Of a stretch of DNA of 38,304 nucleotides, positions 8,501 through 15,290 are shown one piece after another. The stretch covers positions 1-38,304 of the forward strand of contig JAZRNH010000037.1 in assembly GCA_045648025.1 (NCBI GenBank), in the 5' to 3' direction. Each line of letters opens with the position of its first letter. The first letter of the stretch is position 1. The stretch comes from RGIG1681 sp045648025. Its GTDB lineage: Bacteria > Bacillota > Clostridia > Christensenellales > UBA1242. The position numbers and the translations under genes are program-made. Under the pieces are notes generated by a model. The model made no database searches, had not been told where the DNA came from, and worked only from the letters and a program-made list of their open reading frames with translations.

Positions 8501-11072
8501 ACACTTTAATAAGTTCTTTAAAGAGAACAAGAAGATTGTTTCAGATTGGAATAAACAAACATTTGACTTAAATGGAGCAAAACTTTCAAGAGGTCAAGTG
8601 ATAACTCTATACATGTTATTCCAAAGAAAACAAGCTGTAGGTCACTTGTTGAGTAATGATGGTATTACTGGAACTATTAGAATTGCTAACGAAAAACATG
8701 CAAGTAAAGGCAACTTTAAAGATGCTCTTGCAGAGGGAACAGATATTCAAATTGATTACACAACACTTGATAAGATTAAAGAATCACTAACAGATGTAGA
8801 AAAAGAATTTATTAAACTTTCAAAAGAGTTCTTTGATAAGATTTCAAAAGATGCTAAATATCAAACAGATATGGCATTATATGGAATTTCAAATGTTGGT
8901 GAAGAAAATTATATTCCTATTAGAGTTGCAGATGATCAAATCTATAAACAACTTGGTAGCAATGAAATAAGTTTCTCTGAATTGTTTTCTGTGTATAATG
9001 CCTCATTTAATAAGGAAACTAAACCAAATGCTAGAAATAAGATTGTTGTTGAGAATATTCTTGATGTTATCAACAGACACTCTAAACAGATGGCATCTTA
9101 TTATGGCTTGGCAGTTCCACTTAAGACATTAAACAGATTGTATAATAAGAAACTTGAAGATGGCTCAAAATTGAGCATTGAAATCAACAAAGTAGATCCA
9201 GAGTTCGAAAGATACATAAGTAAGTTACTAGGTGACTTGCAAGGTCGAGGAAATCCACGAACAACCTTTGATAAGGTAGTTGGAAAGATTAGAAGTCTTG
9301 GAGCAAAAGCAGCTCTTGGATTGAACTTGAAAGTTCTTGCTAACCAGTTTGTATCTCTTCCAGCATCTCATGCTATTGGTGTTGATTATAAAAACATCAT
9401 GAAAGGTTTTGCTCAAGCAACTGCAAGAAAAACAGATTATGATAAATTAACACAATATTGTCCTATGCTTTATGATAGATTTAGAGAGGGTAGCAATATT
9501 GATGTTGGATTGTTGAAAGAAAATCAAGGTGTGTTTGGAAAGATTGATGCTTTAACAGAGTTGACTACTGCTCCTATTGGAAAGATAGATAAGTTTATTT
9601 GTGGTGCTGTTTGGAACTCTTGTTTGGAACAAACAAAAGATTCAAGCAAATATGATGCTTATAGTGATGAGCATTACAAAGAGGCTGCAAAATTAACAGA
9701 ACAAGCAGTAATTAAGACTCAAGCAAACTATACAGCTTTGTATAGACCAGCAATCTTAAGAGAACAAAACTCTTTCTTGCAATTATCAACAATGTTTATG
9801 TCAGAGCCATTACAACAATTATCATTACTTGCAAGTTCAATAGATAAGATTTATGTTGCTAAACAATTAATCAAGAAAAACAATTCTGCAGAAAATCAAG
9901 CATTATTGAAACAAGCAAAGGCAGAGGCAAGAACAGCCATAACTGCTGTAATGGTAGATGCAATATTACTCGCACTAATTGCTCAAGCATTTAAGTGGGT
10001 TAAAGGTCAAGATGATGAAGAAACAACTCTTGAGGGAATTACAAACGAATTAAAAACAAACTTCATTGGCATGATTCCTTTCTTGAAAGATGTTTATTCG
10101 CTAATCGAGGGATATGATGTGACAAACATGGCTTATACTGGATTGACTAATGTTGTCAATGGCATGAAAGAAATGTATAACATTGTAGACTTGGTTGTAA
10201 GTGGTGAAAAATATACAGACACAGAAATTAGAGGCAAAATAAGAAAAACACTTATTGGATTATCTCAAACATTTGGTATACCTCTTCGAAACCTTGAAAC
10301 ATATACAAAAGGAATAATTGAAAAATTTGCTCCATCATTTGTGTATATGTGGGAAGATAAGTTAGATATGAATTATGGTAGTTATAAAACAGATTTAACT
10401 AATGCTATTGAATCAGACAATGATGAATTAGCAGACACAATCATAGAATTAATGCTTGAAGACAGAGGTGCTAAAATAGATGATGAGGCAACCATAACTG
10501 TATTTAGAGATTTATACAAAGAGGGATTTGATGTATTTCCTAGAAATGTTGGTGATACAATCGTTCACGACAATGAAAGTATTAAACTAACTAAAAGGCA
10601 ATATGAAAAATTTAAGAAAATATATGGTCAATCAAATGACCAGATAAGTTCCTTGATAAACTCTAAATCATTTACAGATGCACCATCAGTAGTAAAGGCA
10701 AAGAGTATTAAATACATTTATGACTATTATTATGAAGAGGCTTTGAAAGATTTACTTGGAATTGATAGTGATGAGAAAAAATACCTATTTGCACAAGCAA
10801 TAGACATTACACAACTTGCTATGATTGTTGCACAAGTATCTCAAGTGGTTGCAGATACAGACAAATCTGGAAAGACAATTTCTGGTAGTAGAAAAGCAAA
10901 AATCACAAGTTTAATCAACTCAATGAAATTAACTGCTACTCAAAAATATATGTTGATGGGATATTTTGGTTATAAAAATGCTAATGGTGAAAGACAAGTT
11001 AAAACTTATATTCAATCATTGAAATTAACCAAAACAGAGAAAGAAACATTGTTTGAAATGTGTGGTTATTAG
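2514..11072 (+). CDS. Giant polyvalent protein (protease motif, ADP-ribosyltransferase-like domain), putative ejected virion protein
   Basis: This is a 2852-aa protein, 22 percent of the genome. ATG 2514 follows GGAGG at 2504-2508. Visible layout: a basic Gln-rich N-terminus; Gly/Ala-rich hydrophobic stretches at about 71-99 and 145-188 (membrane-active type); a zinc-protease motif HELNH at 516-520; an ADP-ribosyltransferase-like domain of the polyvalent-protein type at about 838-1028, opening with YHGT at 867-870 and containing GDGFYFTEN; a polyvalent-associated domain from about 1040 (AIHNTTESK, GGFPMPSIAI); long helical regions to about 1940; a conserved-looking C-terminal region from about 1945 (RWLTAPVWRFERL); and a hydrophobic helix at about 2474-2495. 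A motif of the form (I/V)-(K/R)-(Y/F)-(S/A)-(I/L)-(D/S)-K recurs at 669, 830, 1029 and 1538, between domains. Such proteins are known in phages and mobile elements as carriers of several effector domains delivered with the DNA. Delivery and host targets here are inferred. Confidence 0.9.
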   Translation: MAYNSTTSLRKQQAINQLKERRLNYIIQRQNAINLKEYQNQQRRQALEESNKKSDANFIEKLFDTSGDLSGQVVSGLVKGLEGIYDFGASIVGGIGGIFSKDFQDSVKEHISYDFTGNHVSSHFNEWFSDSYLNDMGKAGDIIQGIANGIGQMLPAVVVTVATGGAGAPAAVTQFASLATTGISAAGNATESAFNDGAGYGQGMVYGIGNGLVEVATEKIGGKLFGNSPIDDALGLKPANKTLFKTAKTGFGKAVQGAVGEGIEEGMAELVNPLTKTIYKGTDALNEYKDKEFWGRVGESAIIGAGTSIAYGGTMGRINRNTHNANETLSELRTLEVKEDNLHAQGKLFEGGNEQKINNLRAELRTQLSKDVSKMSEKTRAKYIAQNNLGSILNEDGSLKAITTNSAQNIKTTSKGGKKGLASTSNKEAYSPRFFGTEDSLLIKPTSKKLTTSNRDAVLRINKLNKGYNRVGFAIVDDGSIKKLTGQDAKAIEHKGVIYIEHGADVESSQKVLATHELNHTLEGTKQKAKFDEFVIKSLLENETLAKRFGDYNSKFMETFNRYRQVFTEKYGDVSKASSEDIAMMMQETDNEVISQYVSETMFTDEATIERLASTDESIFKKVYNWIKSKVERFKIKSAEDRQVYDFLHKAESLYKKALENSVGGSNSVRYSIDKNEKKSYSKSSRKVAKYIPYSKVGNENVTHIKRELSKIYNGFDDCVADGIAIENGNTIYVVDSGKENGELRFGIRNTIKISDETLRKERMVKINDRAIQDGFISEQLSGKIRGSSDKYSRGSIGRQLQEELSVDSRESTNNKERISEQDADRRRGIKYSLSKDSKGKNLTETQAEFFKDSQVRDENGNLLVCYHGTEKGGFTEFNKEKIRSGATLYANNGDGFYFTENKTVANKYGKNNSLYSVYLNLKKPFIFINAKNQEALKILNNFAKQNDIEEKYNWENYVSANERTGSIMGYYIKNGKGFSEYLQSLGYDGIVYNSYNYETNKADKNFVAFESNQIKEITNIRPTFSNDIRFALSKDTEVKDLVAIHNTTESKLLQTMELGGFPMPSIAIIKDAMSHENFGDISIIFKADAINPQKSYDNKVYSADAYSPRFPQIAYSFNGKELRDLAEKMNTSVSMLEANDFSEGKSRERIIDSLKYNDNFIKHYVKEFNVKEEIAYKEPSYTNTCFKHEDINKVLVKYSFDEIVNNDKAQSDLKDAVEKAKDKQEREFRKNLIQNSYDNFMRKVEDAKQEQYIFDILKEEYDFDRKIAKGEVAKVEDSYQTRQNTIEKLKNDDQFNEYVESIVDKVINKKYLRNNKDYYTSSGNPRSFDALHESYNAENAVRIMKEQGSKNSEGGNIFGYGIGEIRAALSKSYYDIEEMHKDKHRLQATSEESAELYEECNDELHAIADEISKKIKVDNFLERRDIALNAVFDIIASTKTNEQAKRLIKRDYSFEVNDSEILKIRNLAEKVAELPVKYFEAKPERVVNFNEIAKIFIPEGTNQQVVEFFKEKGIDIQSYGENTPTRAELVKSLPQDIKFALSKGQVAKDRANNSKLKVYSKIEAEKLINEIIAEKLNIGDKFGTLRGKSKAQAINQMFVALNSADAGYRSGIAQNIADFIIENAIYEDIYDDGGISEDALHTYNTIKEYRGKLNLSSIKGEIHHKYDTRPGNAIIMQWGTSKDGQGVDTVAQELQSLGVQIDAINPADIFFEMVEMYNNARDTLNKKPQKIKSDYFNSGELKSLRNELVRDILKGYDKYGTESKFSNLIRKYVDRIALLKETIKDLKNRNKAINGLFATIDRVNGLEKFKSADIELSHEVLGLIKLLKGVKTYRNNLSKNVREIMLKYSQEVDGKKLYDLVANNGDGIENPVAKMVEDIAHGNGELTTNEIRQLDDIMKNFIHNVKEYNRVFFEGKTQNDEAIVKQAILETKEAIALKNSGLRGAASKFTRWLTAPVWRFERLSSYRQNGVMTKIFGELQQGVNNQARFNMIVAEHFNKFFKENKKIVSDWNKQTFDLNGAKLSRGQVITLYMLFQRKQAVGHLLSNDGITGTIRIANEKHASKGNFKDALAEGTDIQIDYTTLDKIKESLTDVEKEFIKLSKEFFDKISKDAKYQTDMALYGISNVGEENYIPIRVADDQIYKQLGSNEISFSELFSVYNASFNKETKPNARNKIVVENILDVINRHSKQMASYYGLAVPLKTLNRLYNKKLEDGSKLSIEINKVDPEFERYISKLLGDLQGRGNPRTTFDKVVGKIRSLGAKAALGLNLKVLANQFVSLPASHAIGVDYKNIMKGFAQATARKTDYDKLTQYCPMLYDRFREGSNIDVGLLKENQGVFGKIDALTELTTAPIGKIDKFICGAVWNSCLEQTKDSSKYDAYSDEHYKEAAKLTEQAVIKTQANYTALYRPAILREQNSFLQLSTMFMSEPLQQLSLLASSIDKIYVAKQLIKKNNSAENQALLKQAKAEARTAITAVMVDAILLALIAQAFKWVKGQDDEETTLEGITNELKTNFIGMIPFLKDVYSLIEGYDVTNMAYTGLTNVVNGMKEMYNIVDLVVSGEKYTDTEIRGKIRKTLIGLSQTFGIPLRNLETYTKGIIEKFAPSFVYMWEDKLDMNYGSYKTDLTNAIESDNDELADTIIELMLEDRGAKIDDEATITVFRDLYKEGFDVFPRNVGDTIVHDNESIKLTKRQYEKFKKIYGQSNDQISSLINSKSFTDAPSVVKAKSIKYIYDYYYEEALKDLLGIDSDEKKYLFAQAIDITQLAMIVAQVSQVVADTDKSGKTISGSRKAKITSLINSMKLTATQKYMLMGYFGYKNANGERQVKTYIQSLKLTKTEKETLFEMCGY

Positions 11073-11079
11073 AATAAAC

Positions 11080-11111
11080 AAAAAGCACCTGGAATTATCC
11101 AGGTGTTTTTT
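11080..11111. terminator. Bidirectional intrinsic terminator between convergent modules
   Basis: A perfect 7-bp stem CACCTGG/CCAGGTG (11086-11092 with 11099-11105) has loop AATTAT. Six T follow on the plus strand (11106-11111) and five A precede it (11080-11084), so a U-run follows the same hairpin on the minus strand. It sits between the stop of the giant gene and the stop of the convergent serine recombinase gene and should stop both transcripts. Confidence 0.9.
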
Positions 11112-11124
11112 GTGTTAAATAACT

Positions 11125-12702
11125 CTAAAGTCTTTTTTCTATTACTACATAGTATTGTGTAAGATAAATCTTGACACCATGTAGAGTTCGAAAAAGAACA
11201 ACATGGCGGGAAGAGTTGTCCTTGTTTCGAACTAAATCTGGCAAAACATCCTCGATTTTTAGGGGTTTTCCAGATGTATCACCATTTTTAAATATAACAA
11301 CAACTCTATCATCCCATAAAATAACCATCTCAATTAATAGATTGATTATTTTTAGTTTCTCTTCTTTTGTCAATGTGTTTTTATCAAACATAAATTGCTT
11401 TAAGAAATATAATACTTGCTCTCTTTCAAGAGGCTTTTTTATTTTGGATTCCTTTAATGTGATTGCATTAAGGGTTTCCTTTTTTTCTTTTTCAAGATTT
11501 TCAAGTTCTTTTTGAGTTGATTCTGTATAGATTCCATTTTTAATTGCATTAAGCAGATTAGCAATAAATCTTTCATTTTCGGTTAATTGCTTTCTTAAAA
11601 TGGTCAACTCTTTATCTTCTTTGAGTTCTTTGTTGTGGACTTCAACTGCATTGTCAATTAGATCCAACACAATATCTTCATGTAATAGATTATCCATAGT
11701 AATTGCCATTACTAAATCTTCAAGATAATCTTTAGCAATGTTTTTTTTCTTGCAACCATCATTTTTCTTTCGGTTAAAACATTTGTAATAGTGATATAGT
11801 TTACCAGTTTTTGATGTTCCAGATTCACCATACATCCTAGTTTTACACTCACCACAATATAATTTGCCAGAAAGCAAATAATCACCATACAACTCAAATC
11901 TATCTGTTGATCTTTTTCTTCTGGTTATCTTTTCTGCACAAACATTAAATAGTTCTTCTTCAATAATAGCAGGGTGGTAGTTTGGAATCTCATGTTCGCC
12001 ATACTTAAAGAATCCTATATATCTTTTATTCTTAAGCATATTCATAATAGTGTTTTTGCAGAAATATCTGCCTTGTCTGTTTTTGATGCCTTTCTCTTTT
12101 AGGATGCGAACAACATCTTCTGCAGTTTTTCCAGAGGCATACAATGTAAACATTTCTCTAATTACAGATGCCTCATCTTCATTGATAACAAGTTTTTTGT
12201 TGTCTACACAATAACCATAAAGGACAGAACCTCCCATAAAGTTTTGTTTTTCTAAAGATTCTTTTTGTCCTCTTTTTACTTTCTTTGAAAGTTCTCTTGA
12301 ATAATATTTGGCAACTGCAACAAGGATACCCTCTGTCAAGATACCACTTAAGTTTTCAGAACCATCTGCATTAGTTCCTATAATTTCTGTGGCAGAAAGT
12401 AGTTTAACACCATTTTGGCGCAGATGTTTTTTGTCTGCACCATAGTCACCATCATCACGTGCGAATCTATCAAGAGCATAAACAATAACATAATCCCACT
12501 CTTTATTTTCAGAATCCATTAGCATTTGTTGGAATTGAGGTCTATTGTCGTTTTGAGCTGTTTTTGCTCTATCAATATAAGTGTCAATAATGGCAATGTC
12601 GTTTTGTCTTGCATATTCATTACATACTCTTAATTGCCCCTCAATAGATTGCTCTGTTTGACCATGAGAACTAAATCTTGCATAGATTACAGCTTTCTTC
12701 AT
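11125..12702 (-). CDS. int: Large serine recombinase (phage integrase)
   Basis: This 525-aa protein is expected to insert the phage into, and excise it from, the host chromosome by site-specific recombination through a serine-DNA link. The N-terminal resolvase domain has YARFSS, with the likely nucleophile Ser11, and YALDRFARD with Arg79 and Arg82. The recombinase domain runs from about residue 150 to 260. A zinc ribbon is formed by Cys283, Cys286, Cys308 and Cys317, and a coiled-coil insertion lies at about 345-425. These are the hallmarks of the large serine integrase family, and the length is typical. AGGAGG lies just before the ATG, which shares bases with the stop of the upstream membrane protein, so it is cotranscribed with the repressor. 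The attachment site is normally beside such a gene, but I could not define its core here. Confidence 0.96.
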   Translation of the reverse strand: MKKAVIYARFSSHGQTEQSIEGQLRVCNEYARQNDIAIIDTYIDRAKTAQNDNRPQFQQMLMDSENKEWDYVIVYALDRFARDDGDYGADKKHLRQNGVKLLSATEIIGTNADGSENLSGILTEGILVAVAKYYSRELSKKVKRGQKESLEKQNFMGGSVLYGYCVDNKKLVINEDEASVIREMFTLYASGKTAEDVVRILKEKGIKNRQGRYFCKNTIMNMLKNKRYIGFFKYGEHEIPNYHPAIIEEELFNVCAEKITRRKRSTDRFELYGDYLLSGKLYCGECKTRMYGESGTSKTGKLYHYYKCFNRKKNDGCKKKNIAKDYLEDLVMAITMDNLLHEDIVLDLIDNAVEVHNKELKEDKELTILRKQLTENERFIANLLNAIKNGIYTESTQKELENLEKEKKETLNAITLKESKIKKPLEREQVLYFLKQFMFDKNTLTKEEKLKIINLLIEMVILWDDRVVVIFKNGDTSGKPLKIEDVLPDLVRNKDNSSRHVVLFRTLHGVKIYLTQYYVVIEKRL

Positions 12703-12992
12703 TAGTCCTCCTTGTTCTCTTCTTTTTCAGAGTTTTGTCGAATTGCCTCTTCAATAAGTTTTTCTTTTTGTTCTCGTAGTTTTCTGTTGCGAATAGAGTA
12801 ATCACTTTCTGGTTGGTTATTTTTAATGGTTTTAATAATTTGAGGAATTAAAAGCAATATTGCAACAACTATAAGTGCGATTCCTCCAGGTATTATTCCA
12901 GAAACGAAGAAAACTATTGCAAATACAAATGCAGCAATCGAAAAACCTATAAGCCATTTATTTGCATGTTCAATATCTATCGGTCTTTTCAT
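12702..12992 (-). CDS. Small two-pass membrane protein in lysogeny operon
   Basis: This 96-aa protein has two hydrophobic segments at about residues 13-32 (LIGFSIAAFVFAIVFFVSGI) and 34-54, followed by a charged, helical C-terminal tail rich in Lys and Glu. Its ends overlap both neighbours: its start touches the repressor stop and its stop touches the integrase start. It is therefore made in the lysogen along with the repressor. Small membrane proteins expressed from prophages in this position often block superinfection or DNA entry. That is inference, as no family is recognised. Confidence 0.85.
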   Translation of the reverse strand: MKRPIDIEHANKWLIGFSIAAFVFAIVFFVSGIIPGGIALIVVAILLLIPQIIKTIKNNQPESDYSIRNRKLREQKEKLIEEAIRQNSEKEENKED

Positions 12993-13591
12993 TATAAACT
13001 CCTCCTTACCTCAATAGCCTTACCTATAATCCTAACTGGTTTAGATAATATTTCATCATTAGAAAAGAACATTGGTTCATACTCGCTATTAATAGGTATT
13101 AAGTATAATCCCACATCACTTTTCTTAATTTTTTTGATAGTGGCATCTTCACCATTAACCATAACTGCACAAATACTACCAGAGTTTGCATCTTCTGTTT
13201 GTCTAAAGATTACAATGTCATTTTCAAGTATGCTAGGTGACATACTATTACCTTTTATCTTTAATGCAAAGAAAGTTCCAGTTGATGCAAGTTCTGGTGT
13301 TATTTCTTCATAGTCAATAATGTTTTCGACTGCAGAGATTGGAACACCTGCTGGTATAGTACCTAAAACAGGTACAATGTTCTTTTTTTCTTCCCATCCC
13401 ATTAAATAAGACACACTTACATTTAAAACTCTTGCAAATTCTTTAATTTTTGATGATGATACATCTGCTATACCTAATTCAATCTTATTGATTGTTGATC
13501 TTGATTTATAATTCATCTTTGTTGCAAGTTCTTCTTGTGATAACCTTCTTAAAGTTCTAATTTCTTTTATTCTTGTTCCAACATGTTTCAT
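12992..13591 (-). CDS. cI-type repressor with LexA-like self-cleavage domain
   Basis: This 199-aa protein is the likely maintenance repressor. The N-terminal helix-turn-helix of the XRE/HTH_3 type covers about residues 5-62 (RRLSQEELATKMNY...STINKIE). The C-terminal S24 peptidase domain has catalytic Ser116 in KGNSMSP and Lys153 in EDATIKKI. A cleavage site at Ala81-Gly82 sits in TIPAGVPI. By analogy with LexA and lambda cI, RecA-stimulated self-cleavage at this Ala-Gly bond would inactivate it and trigger induction after DNA damage. It is transcribed leftward from the promoter at 13622-13650 and faces the Cro-like gene across the operator region. Family assignment is firm; regulation details are inferred. 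Confidence 0.95.
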   Translation of the reverse strand: MKHVGTRIKEIRTLRRLSQEELATKMNYKSRSTINKIELGIADVSSSKIKEFARVLNVSVSYLMGWEEKKNIVPVLGTIPAGVPISAVENIIDYEEITPELASTGTFFALKIKGNSMSPSILENDIVIFRQTEDANSGSICAVMVNGEDATIKKIKKSDVGLYLIPINSEYEPMFFSNDEILSKPVRIIGKAIEVRRSL

Positions 13592-13621
13592 ATATATAAA
13601 CTCCCTATATTTAACAAATAT

Positions 13622-13650
13622 ATAATATCATATATGGGAACAAAAATCAA
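13622..13650 (-). promoter_or_regulatory. Leftward promoter of the repressor/integrase operon
   Basis: On the minus strand, -35 TTGATT (complement of 13645-13650) and -10 TATTAT (complement of 13622-13627) are separated by exactly 17 bases. The repressor ATG lies about 30 bases downstream of the -10 box, with an AGGGAG ribosome site. Spacing and sequence fit a sigma-70-type promoter. Confidence 0.75.
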
Positions 13651-13674
13651 CATAAATTGAAAAAAAATTATCTT

Positions 13675-13693
13675 TGTAGAAAAATTTTCAACT
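13675..13693. promoter_or_regulatory. Putative second operator (imperfect)
   Basis: TGTAGAA-N5-TTCAACT has the same 19-bp length as the perfect operator at 13741-13759. The right arm matches TTCTACA at five of seven positions. It lies between the two divergent promoters. The right arm TCAACT is also an inverted match to AGTTGA (13707-13712), which overlaps the rightward -35 box. Confidence 0.5.
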
Positions 13694-13708
13694 TTTTTTG
13701 AAAATTAG

Positions 13709-13737
13709 TTGACTTTAATTTTTTTATCGGTTATTCT
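13709..13737 (+). promoter_or_regulatory. Rightward early promoter
   Basis: -35 TTGACT (13709-13714) and -10 TATTCT (13732-13737) have a 17-base spacer. It precedes the Cro-like gene and the whole early operon. The palindromic operator at 13741-13759 begins right where transcription should start, so a bound repressor would block it. Confidence 0.72.
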
Positions 13738-13740
13738 ATG

Positions 13741-13759
13741 TGTAGAAAATAATTCTACA
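13741..13759. promoter_or_regulatory. Perfect palindromic operator
   Basis: TGTAGAA-AATAA-TTCTACA is a perfect 7-bp inverted repeat with a 5-base centre. It overlaps the expected start point of the rightward promoter and ends where the AAGGAGGTG ribosome site of the Cro-like gene begins. It is the likely binding site of the repressor, the Cro-like protein, or both. Confidence 0.75.
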
Positions 13760-13772
13760 AGGAGGTGAAAAG

Positions 13773-14003
13773 ATGACTAATTCTAATAAATTAAAGGCAA
13801 TCTTTATTAGTAATGGTAAAACTCAACAAGAAGTGGCTAAAATGATGGGATTATCACAAACTAGTTTAAATAATAAGATACATAATAAAGTTGACTTTAG
13901 AGCAAAAGAGATTTTAAAGTTGTGTGAGATTTTTAAAATCGAGAACAAAGAAGAAATTTTTTTTGCAAATGTTGTAGAAAAAAAATCTACAAATAAGAAA
14001 TAG
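13773..14003 (+). CDS. Cro-like HTH regulator
   Basis: This is a 76-aa protein consisting essentially of one XRE-type helix-turn-helix (KTQQEVAKMMGLSQTSLNNKI, roughly residues 15-36). It is the first gene of the rightward operon, opposite the repressor, with a strong AAGGAGGTG ribosome site. By position and size it is the Cro-like partner that opposes the repressor. Its 3' end carries a further copy of the operator palindrome (13973-13991) inside the coding sequence. The family is clear; the Cro role is inferred from layout. Confidence 0.88.
   Translation: MTNSNKLKAIFISNGKTQQEVAKMMGLSQTSLNNKIHNKVDFRAKEILKLCEIFKIENKEEIFFANVVEKKSTNKK
13973..13991. promoter_or_regulatory. Third operator-like palindrome, inside the Cro-like gene
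   Basis: TGTAGA-N7-TCTACA has the same 19-bp span and the same outer arms as the operator at 13741-13759, about 230 bp away. The centre is all A. It lies at the 3' end of the coding sequence of the Cro-like gene and could support looping or roadblock repression. Confidence 0.6.
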
Positions 14004-14011
14004 GAGGAAAC

Positions 14012-14233
14012 ATGGAAATTTTATCAAACGAAATAAAATTTAGTGAATCTGGTATGAAAGTGTTTTCTTCGGTTCTTGGAAAAATGGTTGAAAGATATTT
14101 TGACAATCCAGAGAACAAAGATGCTTATGAAAAAGCAAAACCACAACTTACTTTAGAAATTCAACGACTTGAAAAAAGAAGAAAAGAATTAAAAGGAGGT
14201 AAAGATGGTACGAATCAGAGAAAAGAGGATTGA
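14012..14233 (+). CDS. Small hypothetical early protein
   Basis: This 73-aa protein has an AGGAGG ribosome site and is mostly charged helix with a Lys/Arg-rich C-terminus. It has no recognisable domain. It is tightly packed between the Cro-like gene (8-base gap) and the XRE regulator (29-base overlap), so it belongs to the early operon. The context suggests an accessory regulator, but nothing in the sequence shows a function. Confidence 0.75.
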   Translation: MEILSNEIKFSESGMKVFSSVLGKMVERYFDNPENKDAYEKAKPQLTLEIQRLEKRRKELKGGKDGTNQRKED

Positions 14234-14642
14234 ACAAGGTCTTACACAACCAGAGTTGGCAAAGTGCATCAATAAAGATGTTCCATTGATTTCAAAATTC
14301 GAAAACTTTGTTTGTCTACCAGTTCCAGAAGATGCAACAAAAATTGCAAAGACATTAAAATGCACAACAATTTTAGAACTGTATGATGAAAAAGATTTAG
14401 ATTTATTGAAGCCAACAAAACCAAAAGCAAAAAAGAAACGAGATGCCACAGAGTTGTTAGTGTACAGACTAACTGCAGATTTGCCTAGAGATGCAACAAA
14501 TTGGCTAACAAAAGAAAACTTGCAACTATTAGGATTCTCATCTATTAGAGATTGGGCAAATGATTGTTTCGACAAGTTCAAGAAACGAGTGCAAAAGAAA
14601 AAGAGCCATTTCGACTGCAATCAAAATGACTCAAAAGAATAG
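14205..14642 (+). CDS. XRE-family HTH regulator
   Basis: This is a 145-aa protein. Residues 3-60 form a helix-turn-helix of the XRE type (EKRIEQGLTQPELAKCI, then PLISKFE). A basic linker (KPKAKKKRD) and a helical C-terminal domain of about 60 residues follow, with no known match. An AAGGAGG site lies inside the 3' end of the preceding gene. It may fine-tune the early operon or act on host promoters. An excisionase or antirepressor role is possible but not shown. Confidence 0.85.
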   Translation: MVRIREKRIEQGLTQPELAKCINKDVPLISKFENFVCLPVPEDATKIAKTLKCTTILELYDEKDLDLLKPTKPKAKKKRDATELLVYRLTADLPRDATNWLTKENLQLLGFSSIRDWANDCFDKFKKRVQKKKSHFDCNQNDSKE

Positions 14643-14707
14643 TGTGCTTTCCAAAACTATTCACTAAAAGAATAACAAAAAAATTCAAAAAAGTAAAGAG
14701 GTATATT

Positions 14708-14938
14708 ATGAAAAAAGAAAATTTGAAAAATGAAGAAATAAAAATGTGTCAAGACAACATCCAAAAATGTTGTGAAAAGATTTTTACACTTAAATTAGCA
14801 ATTAAAGGTCTTGTTGGTCATCTACCAGAGTACATAACAGATAAGTTAGTTGACATAGCTGGTGAAATATCAAGTGAATTAAATTCTCTTAAATACTATG
14901 AAAGACAATTAAAGTCTTTGGAGGGAAAAGATGAGTAA
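14708..14938 (+). CDS. Small helical early protein
   Basis: This 76-aa protein starts at ATG 14708, chosen for AAGAGG six bases upstream. A GTG at 14642 in the same frame overlaps the previous stop and would add 22 basic residues without a clear ribosome site. The content is helical and charged, with a CQDNIQKCCEK segment near the N-terminus. No family is recognised. The end overlaps the next gene by 8 bases. Confidence 0.72.
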   Translation: MKKENLKNEEIKMCQDNIQKCCEKIFTLKLAIKGLVGHLPEYITDKLVDIAGEISSELNSLKYYERQLKSLEGKDE

Positions 14939-15281
14939 GACTTTTACATATACAAGACAATGTGGTCCGTCATATTATTCAGAATCAACAGATGAAGAAT
15001 TTTGTGATGAAGAAGATTTTGAATATGAGGTTGAGTGGGATGAAATTAGAGAGGCTTTATCAGAGATTATGTATGAAGAGTATTTTCTAAATGTAATCAA
15101 GATTATACCTGGAATTCAAGAAGATGAAGAATTAAAAAAGAAAATTTGTAGAGAGATACAAAAATCAATCAATCGTATGATTTCTGGTCATGATTTAGAA
15201 GATTCATTATCAGATGATTGTGAAGATTGGTTAAAAGATTATTTCGAGCAAGATGCAATGGATTGCTGGAACAATGATTAG
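14931..15281 (+). CDS. Very acidic hypothetical protein
   Basis: This is a 116-aa protein with a strikingly high Asp/Glu content (for example EEFCDEEDFEYEVEWDE) and several Cys and Trp residues. There is no domain I recognise. Acidic small early phage proteins can mimic DNA and inhibit host DNA-binding enzymes. Here this is only suggested by composition. It lies just upstream of the recombination genes, and its ribosome site is inside the preceding gene. Confidence 0.75.
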   Translation: MSKTFTYTRQCGPSYYSESTDEEFCDEEDFEYEVEWDEIREALSEIMYEEYFLNVIKIIPGIQEDEELKKKICREIQKSINRMISGHDLEDSLSDDCEDWLKDYFEQDAMDCWNND

Positions 15282-15290
15282 GAGGAAATT

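Noticed and set aside
11125..11215. Attachment site beside the integrase, e.g. GTTC-GAAAAA-GAAC near 11187
   Set aside because: It lies inside the integrase coding sequence, is too short for a serine-integrase attP, and there is no host sequence to compare with.
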